Assembly (NCBI GenBank): GCA_018222695.1
Contig: JAAEZV010000043.1
Span: 1 to 10,090, forward strand
Direction of reading: 5' to 3'
Source of the DNA: Gammaproteobacteria bacterium
GTDB lineage: Bacteria > Pseudomonadota > Gammaproteobacteria > Pseudomonadales > Halieaceae
Length of the DNA: 10,090 bases
Position 1 is the stretch's first letter, and each line of letters starts with the position of its first letter. Position numbers and translations under genes: made by a program. The notes beneath the pieces are model-generated. The model did no database searches. It worked only from the letters and a program-made list of their open reading frames with translations, and was not told where the DNA came from. This document shows, piece by piece, positions 6,464 to 10,090 of the stretch.

Positions 6464-6892
6464 GTGAGCACTGAAGCGTCGTGCAAACTCGACATTATGG
6501 AGGTGATGTCGAGGTATGCCTTGGCGTCGGATAACAAGAACTATGACTTGCTGAGATCATTATTCTCCGACGACGCCACTATCTCGATGCAGTTTGACAG
6601 CGACTTTCTCGGCGGTCAGGGCGTTCATTTCGATGACCCCGCTAGTTTTATCGCGTTCGTGAAAGAGACGGCTACTGTTTACCGCGCTTCGCAGCATTTG
6701 CTGGGCAACCCGCTCATTGATGTTGACGGAGAGGTGGCGTCGATCAGGGTGAACCTGATCGGTACGGCGTTCTATCAGGATACCTCTACGCCGGATACCA
6801 CGCTGTATGGATTTTATGAGGTGGCGCTGGCAAAGATGCCAGGCAGTTGGAAGATTCAGAAACTTACCTTTACCAGCATCGGTTCAAAATGA
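6464..6892 (+). CDS. SnoaL-like / NTF2-fold protein
   Basis: This small protein of about 142 residues has the NTF2-like (SnoaL_4-type) pattern. An N-terminal helix pair reads R-Y-A-L-A-S-D then Y-D-L-L-R-S-L-F, followed by S-D-D-A-T-I-S-M. A conserved-looking His78 lies in S-Q-H-L-L-G-N-P-L-I-D-V-D-G, and the closing strands carry Y-G-F-Y-E-V-A and S-W-K-I-Q-K-L. The family includes isomerases, dehydratases, cyclases and ligand-binding proteins, so the reaction is not fixed. Tyr18, Asp23 and His78 are the polar residues most likely to line the pocket. I prefer GTG at 6464 because GAAGG (6451-6455) lies eight bases before it; an in-frame TTG at 6449 would add five residues but has no good binding site. 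The gene is 24 bases after the receptor stop and 35 before the Rieske gene. Small beta subunits of ring-hydroxylating oxygenases share this fold, which is a possible role. Confidence 0.85.
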   Translation: MSTEASCKLDIMEVMSRYALASDNKNYDLLRSLFSDDATISMQFDSDFLGGQGVHFDDPASFIAFVKETATVYRASQHLLGNPLIDVDGEVASIRVNLIGTAFYQDTSTPDTTLYGFYEVALAKMPGSWKIQKLTFTSIGSK

Positions 6893-6927
6893 TGCTGCTC
6901 CCCGTTGTATGAAAGGGCAAAGCCGTT

Positions 6928-8388
6928 ATGGCGGATATTGAAGCAGATTTTCTTAATCAGCATGTTGAGGAGAGAGCGTCTTTCAAGGCGCCGCCCTTTG
7001 TGCCTCGCAGGACCTGCAAGGATTTAGGCACCGAAAAGATCACAGGGGAGCGGTATTTCTCCCCCGAGTTTATGCGGCTCGAGTGGGAAAAGGTCTGGAA
7101 GAAGACGTGGCACTTGGTCCTGAAGGTGTCAGAGCTTGATCAGCCGGGCGCTTTTTACACTCATGAACTCGGTAAGGAATCGTTTCTTTTTGTGCGAGGT
7201 GCCGACGATGAGGTTCGGGGCTTCTACAACGTCTGCCGGCATCGGGGAAATCGGCTCTGTCAGGCAGATGAGGGTGTGCTGGAATCATTTACCTGCCCCT
7301 ATCACGGTTGGAAGTGGCATAACGACGGCTCGCTCAAGCAGGTGGCGGATCCTCAATTTTTTCGACAGTTTGACGACGGCATTCCGGCTGCAGAGTTAGG
7401 GCTCGTGCCCGTTAAAGTTGATATTTGGGAGGGCTTTCTATGGTTCAACATGGACCTCGATTCTGGCTCTCTGAGGGATTATTTGGGTCCGATAGGCACC
7501 CATCTGGAGACCTATCACTTCGAAGAGTGCACCATCCTCGATTATCAAACCTTCGAGTGGAATGCGAATTGGAAGCATGCTTGGGATGCTTTTAACGAGA
7601 GCTATCACTTCGCCGAATTGCACCCGAATATGATTCAGATCGGCGAGGGGCACGACATTCCTATTGAACTGCACGGCATTCACTCGCGCATGCTCAACTT
7701 TAATCGCACAGTCAGTGAAGTGCTTGAGGATCGTTCCAGTTGGACCGAGTTACGCCGACGTTTCATGCTTAGCGAGGCGGCGTTGGGGCCCTCGCCAGAT
7801 CCCGATGCGGCGCAGAAAAGCGCCATAGAAATTGATGGCAAGCCGATCGACGCCAAAGACATGCATATCTATGAAACCGAGTATCGGCGTTCTATTCAAG
7901 GTGAGACTCATCTGCCGTTTGAGGAGATGAACGACGAGCAATTAGTTCACCAATACCACTATAGTTTTTTCCCCGGTGTGACGTTTACGCAAAGTGCAGA
8001 TGGGGGGGCGATATTCCGCTATCGACCTCACCCGACTGACCCCGGGCGTTGTTTCTATGATCTATTGATCTTCGCGAATTTACCGCCTGGCATGGACGCT
8101 CCAGAGCGGCCGCCGCATCAGGTTCACAGATATGATGACGGAATTGACTACGTCAAGGTACTGGAGGGCACTTTTGATCCCGCTTACTCGAAAGTGGTGG
8201 GAGAGGATGCGTCGAATATGCCTACGCTGCAGGCGGGCTGTCAGTCTGACAGTTTCCAGGGCGGTATCCTGGGAGACCAGGAAATCCGGTTGCGGCACTT
8301 CCATCATATTCTCGATGGCTTTATTGACGGATCCATCACAACCCAGAATTTGCCGTCACAGGACGCCTACATGGAACCTGACGGATGA
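6928..8388 (+). CDS. Rieske non-heme iron oxygenase, alpha (catalytic) subunit
   Basis: This 486-residue cytoplasmic oxygenase activates O2 at a mononuclear iron using electrons from its own Rieske [2Fe-2S] centre. The Rieske ligands are Cys103-x-His105 and Cys123-x2-His126 (C-R-H-R-G-N and C-P-Y-H-G-W-K-W). The catalytic domain has the classical motif D220-x2-N-E-x-Y-H227-x4-H232. D220 is the usual residue that bridges electron transfer from a neighbouring subunit, and His227 and His232 are iron ligands. The third ligand is probably Asp427 in G-E-D-A-S-N-M-P-T-L-Q. Substrate is unknown: aromatic, terpenoid or steroid-like compounds would suit the family, but N- or O-demethylation is also known among Rieske enzymes. 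No ferredoxin or reductase gene is in the window, so electrons must come from elsewhere. ATG at 6928 is preceded by AAAGGG (6912-6917). It is third in the operon, 21 bases before the ThuA gene. Confidence 0.95.
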   Translation: MADIEADFLNQHVEERASFKAPPFVPRRTCKDLGTEKITGERYFSPEFMRLEWEKVWKKTWHLVLKVSELDQPGAFYTHELGKESFLFVRGADDEVRGFYNVCRHRGNRLCQADEGVLESFTCPYHGWKWHNDGSLKQVADPQFFRQFDDGIPAAELGLVPVKVDIWEGFLWFNMDLDSGSLRDYLGPIGTHLETYHFEECTILDYQTFEWNANWKHAWDAFNESYHFAELHPNMIQIGEGHDIPIELHGIHSRMLNFNRTVSEVLEDRSSWTELRRRFMLSEAALGPSPDPDAAQKSAIEIDGKPIDAKDMHIYETEYRRSIQGETHLPFEEMNDEQLVHQYHYSFFPGVTFTQSADGGAIFRYRPHPTDPGRCFYDLLIFANLPPGMDAPERPPHQVHRYDDGIDYVKVLEGTFDPAYSKVVGEDASNMPTLQAGCQSDSFQGGILGDQEIRLRHFHHILDGFIDGSITTQNLPSQDAYMEPDG

Positions 8389-8409
8389 GAGTGGAGATCG
8401 CACTTTATA

Positions 8410-9186
8410 ATGGCTGATTCAAAAATAGACGTATACCTAGTTTGTAATGCCAAGTACCACGATACAAATTTTTCACGGCTGGAGTTGCTAAAGCTGCTCG
8501 CTGAGCATGAGGACGTGGTCACGCGCGTCGCAGATAGTTATGCCGATATTGAGGGTATTAATGCTTCCAAGCTGCTGATCACTTATACCTGCGACCTGTG
8601 CCCCACTCCGGAAGAGCAGCAGGGGCTCAAGCGATTTCTGGAAAATGGCGGCAGGTGGTTCGCACTACACGGTACCAATGCGCTGATTGGATTCAGTGGC
8701 GAGTCGCAGGTGGTGGATGGTATTGAATTACCGGGAAAGGCCGATACCCCCGACAAAGCCCCAGAGTTAATGCGGATGTTGGGTAGCCGCTTTGTCGCGC
8801 ACCCTGATGTGAAACTGCTTCAAGTAAGGGTCACCGACCCCAGTCATGCGATTGTGGCGGGTATGGAGGACTTTGAAATTGAGGACGAGCCCTACTACTG
8901 CGAATTCTTTGGCGACAACCATGTCTTGCTTGAGGCCTCCTACAATGATCCGTCTCATGGCTACGTGCAGTCAGAATTTGGCACCGACAAAGAGAGCCAC
9001 CCACAGATGTACCTGCATTCCTTCGGCGCCGGCGAAGTACTCTATCTGACGCTCGGGCACTGCCGGGGCAAGTATGACCTGAGACCCTTGATGGACATCG
9101 CTCCTGTGGAGAGATGTGCCTGGAACTATCCGGTCTTCTATGAATTGCTGCGAAGAGGGATTAGCTGGGGCATTAGCGAGGCCTGA
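8410..9186 (+). CDS. ThuA-domain protein (trehalose-utilisation-type)
   Basis: This 258-residue protein has a single ThuA domain, a fold related to class I glutamine amidotransferases but without their catalytic cysteine site. Family features in order are V-C-N-A-K-Y-H-D near the N-terminus, L-E-N-G-G-R-W-F-A-L-H-G-T-N at 77-90, and G-S-R-F-V-A-H-P at 125-132. Further on are S-H-A-I-V-A-G-M, then E-D-E-P-Y-Y at 158-163, then L-Y-L-T-L-G-H at 211-217, and the closing P-V-F-Y-E-L-L-R-R-G-I-S-W-G. His17, His87, His131 and His217 plus Asp159/Glu160 are likely pocket residues. ThuA was named for trehalose use in rhizobia, but family biochemistry is poorly known and many members lie outside sugar operons, as here. 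A Cys61-x2-Cys64 pair (T-C-D-L-C-P) is a possible metal or redox site. No signal peptide is seen. GGAG (8393-8396) is rather far from the ATG, so translation may be weak or coupled to the Rieske gene. Confidence 0.88.
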   Translation: MADSKIDVYLVCNAKYHDTNFSRLELLKLLAEHEDVVTRVADSYADIEGINASKLLITYTCDLCPTPEEQQGLKRFLENGGRWFALHGTNALIGFSGESQVVDGIELPGKADTPDKAPELMRMLGSRFVAHPDVKLLQVRVTDPSHAIVAGMEDFEIEDEPYYCEFFGDNHVLLEASYNDPSHGYVQSEFGTDKESHPQMYLHSFGAGEVLYLTLGHCRGKYDLRPLMDIAPVERCAWNYPVFYELLRRGISWGISEA

Positions 9187-9228
9187 TCGTCATCTCCGCC
9201 TCCATCGGCTGCAAACCCGCTGGCGCAA

Positions 9229-10090
9229 TCACTTCGCCGAAGCGAGTGCCTCGATCTGTTCCAGCAGTGATTCGGGGACATCAACGCCACATGCCTCATG
9301 ATGCGCTCGCGCTTCGGCGCGTCGCGCCCCGGGAATCCGGACCTCATTGTCCTCTGTCAGGGCGCTGAACATTGTCTCTAGGTGCGGCACAAAATCGCTG
9401 CCAAAAAAAGCCGGGTCCATGGCGATGATGGTTTGACCCACGTTGGGTGGACCGCCCTCTGTCGTAGCAAACATCGATGCCTCATAGGAGCAGTTGCTTC
9501 CGGTCAGCACGCCAGCCAGCACATCTATCATCAGCCCTAGCCCGAAGCCCTTGGGTCCGCCCACCGGAAGTTGTGCGCCCTTGAGCCCCGCAGCGGGGTC
9601 TGTGGTGGGATTGCCCTCTATATCGATCGCATGACCCGGCTCGATGTCGCGCCCCTCGGCGGCCGCTTTAACGAGATTGACCCGCGCAGTCGACGCGGTG
9701 GCCATATCGATGACCAACGGTTCCTCCGTGCCCCTAGGCGCCCCCATCGCAAACGGGTTGGTGCCAAAGAAGGGCACCTTGCCACCGTGGGCGGCCACCG
9801 CTTTGGAGCTGTTGGCAAACATGAGTGATGCGAGACCTTCGCGGGCCAAGCGGCGGACAAACCAGCCGAGCACGCCGGCGGAGGAGGATTGGTGAATCGA
9901 CATCAGCCCCACGCCCTGTGCCCGCGTTGTCTCTATCAGTCGTTGTTCTGCTATCAGGTAGGCGTGATGACAGAAACCGAAGTCGGCATCCACCACTGTG
10001 GTGGCTTCTGAGCGCTTCACGATTTTAGGATCGGCGTCGGGATTGACCTTCCCGCAGCGCAGATGTTTTAGGTAAAGGTGTAGATAGCCG
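9229..10090 (-). CDS. Ldh_2-family (malate/L-lactate/ureidoglycolate dehydrogenase-like) oxidoreductase, N-terminus beyond window
   Basis: This protein belongs to the Ldh_2 family, whose members are NAD(P)-dependent and act on 2-hydroxy/2-oxo acids or cyclic and N-methyl imino acids using a non-Rossmann fold. A GTG at 10020 could be mistaken for the start, but the frame stays open to the right edge. It adds family-like sequence there, including L-K-H-L-R-C-G-K-V-N-P-D-A-D-P, so the gene is cut at its 5' end and the catalytic His region near the N-terminus is missing. Visible motifs are V-V-D-A-D-F-G-F, G-T-N-P-F-A-M-G-A-P, V-I-D-M-A-T-A, and G-P-K-G-F-G-L-G-L-M-I-D-V-L-A-G. About 286 residues are seen, so perhaps 50 are missing by comparison with usual family length. 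It converges on the ThuA gene with a 42-base gap. Family substrates range from malate, sulfolactate and ureidoglycolate to piperideine-2-carboxylate and N-methyl amino acids, so none is assigned. Confidence 0.9.
   Translation of the reverse strand, partial: GYLHLYLKHLRCGKVNPDADPKIVKRSEATTVVDADFGFCHHAYLIAEQRLIETTRAQGVGLMSIHQSSSAGVLGWFVRRLAREGLASLMFANSSKAVAAHGGKVPFFGTNPFAMGAPRGTEEPLVIDMATASTARVNLVKAAAEGRDIEPGHAIDIEGNPTTDPAAGLKGAQLPVGGPKGFGLGLMIDVLAGVLTGSNCSYEASMFATTEGGPPNVGQTIIAMDPAFFGSDFVPHLETMFSALTEDNEVRIPGARRAEARAHHEACGVDVPESLLEQIEALASAK
9230..9248. terminator. Imperfect stem-loop at the ThuA / Ldh_2 convergent junction
   Basis: CACT-T-CGC (9230-9237) pairs with GCG-AGTG (9242-9248) around the loop CGAA, giving a 7-bp stem with one bulged T. 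It lies at the 3' end of the Ldh_2 gene and just past the end of the ThuA gene, where both transcripts should stop. Neither side has a T-run, so support for a terminator is weak. No better candidate is visible in the 42-base gap. Confidence 0.25.

Noticed and set aside
6928..8388. Rieske protein as a glycine-betaine or carnitine monooxygenase (GbcA/CntA type)
   Set aside because: The bridging residue is Asp220 where carnitine-type enzymes use Glu, the second Rieske half reads C-P-Y-H-G-W-K-W instead of the C-P-Y-H-Q-W form I recall for GbcA, and no choline/carnitine genes adjoin.
9229..10020. Ldh_2 gene starting at the GTG at 10020 as a complete gene
   Set aside because: The same frame continues open to the right edge and the added residues match the expected family sequence (N-P-D-A-D-P), so the gene is truncated by the window, not short.
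1..10090. Insertion sequences, CRISPR array, tRNA/rRNA genes, phage or defence genes
   Set aside because: I looked for transposase-like proteins, repeated spacer structure, tRNA-like folds and defence-type domains and saw none; all major open frames are metabolic, transport or regulatory.

Overview
The window comes from a Gram-negative bacterium. It encodes an outer-membrane TonB-dependent receptor with a signal peptide and a C-terminal Phe. The receptor's TonB-box style (E-E-V-I-V-T-A followed by Q-K-R), the Rieske/SDR/TetR catabolic gene mix and the moderate GC content suggest a Pseudomonadota member. A marine gammaproteobacterium is my best guess, but that is inference and not proven here. 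I see no rRNA, tRNA, insertion sequence, CRISPR array or replication origin.

Layout, left to right. (1) Positions 1-2225, + strand: the end of a heterotetrameric sarcosine-oxidase-type operon. It holds the C-terminal two-thirds or so of the alpha subunit (soxA-like, cut by the left edge), overlapped by 4 bases by the gamma subunit (soxG-like). (2) 2246-3724, - strand: a TetR-family regulator and, upstream of it, a short-chain dehydrogenase (SDR). (3) 3725-3871: an AT-rich divergent promoter region. It has a perfect TATAAT box pointing each way and a small dyad between them, placed as a TetR operator would be. (4) 3872-9186, + strand: a tight four-gene operon of TonB receptor, small NTF2-fold (SnoaL-like) protein, Rieske non-heme iron oxygenase alpha subunit and ThuA-domain protein. 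(5) 9229 to the right edge, - strand: an Ldh_2-family (malate/lactate/ureidoglycolate dehydrogenase-like) oxidoreductase whose N-terminus lies beyond the window.

The central block (2246-9186) reads as one self-contained uptake-and-oxidation module. The receptor would bring a ligand across the outer membrane, the Rieske enzyme would hydroxylate or demethylate it, and the SDR would oxidise or reduce an alcohol/ketone intermediate. The NTF2-fold and ThuA proteins would do further, unknown steps, and the TetR protein would control both arms from the shared promoter. The substrate cannot be read from the sequence. No ferredoxin or reductase partner for the Rieske protein is present. The flanking sox and Ldh_2 genes converge on this block and may be functionally separate.

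The least explained points are the NTF2-Rieske-ThuA combination, the architecture of the divergent promoter, and a perfect stem-loop built around the soxG stop codon.
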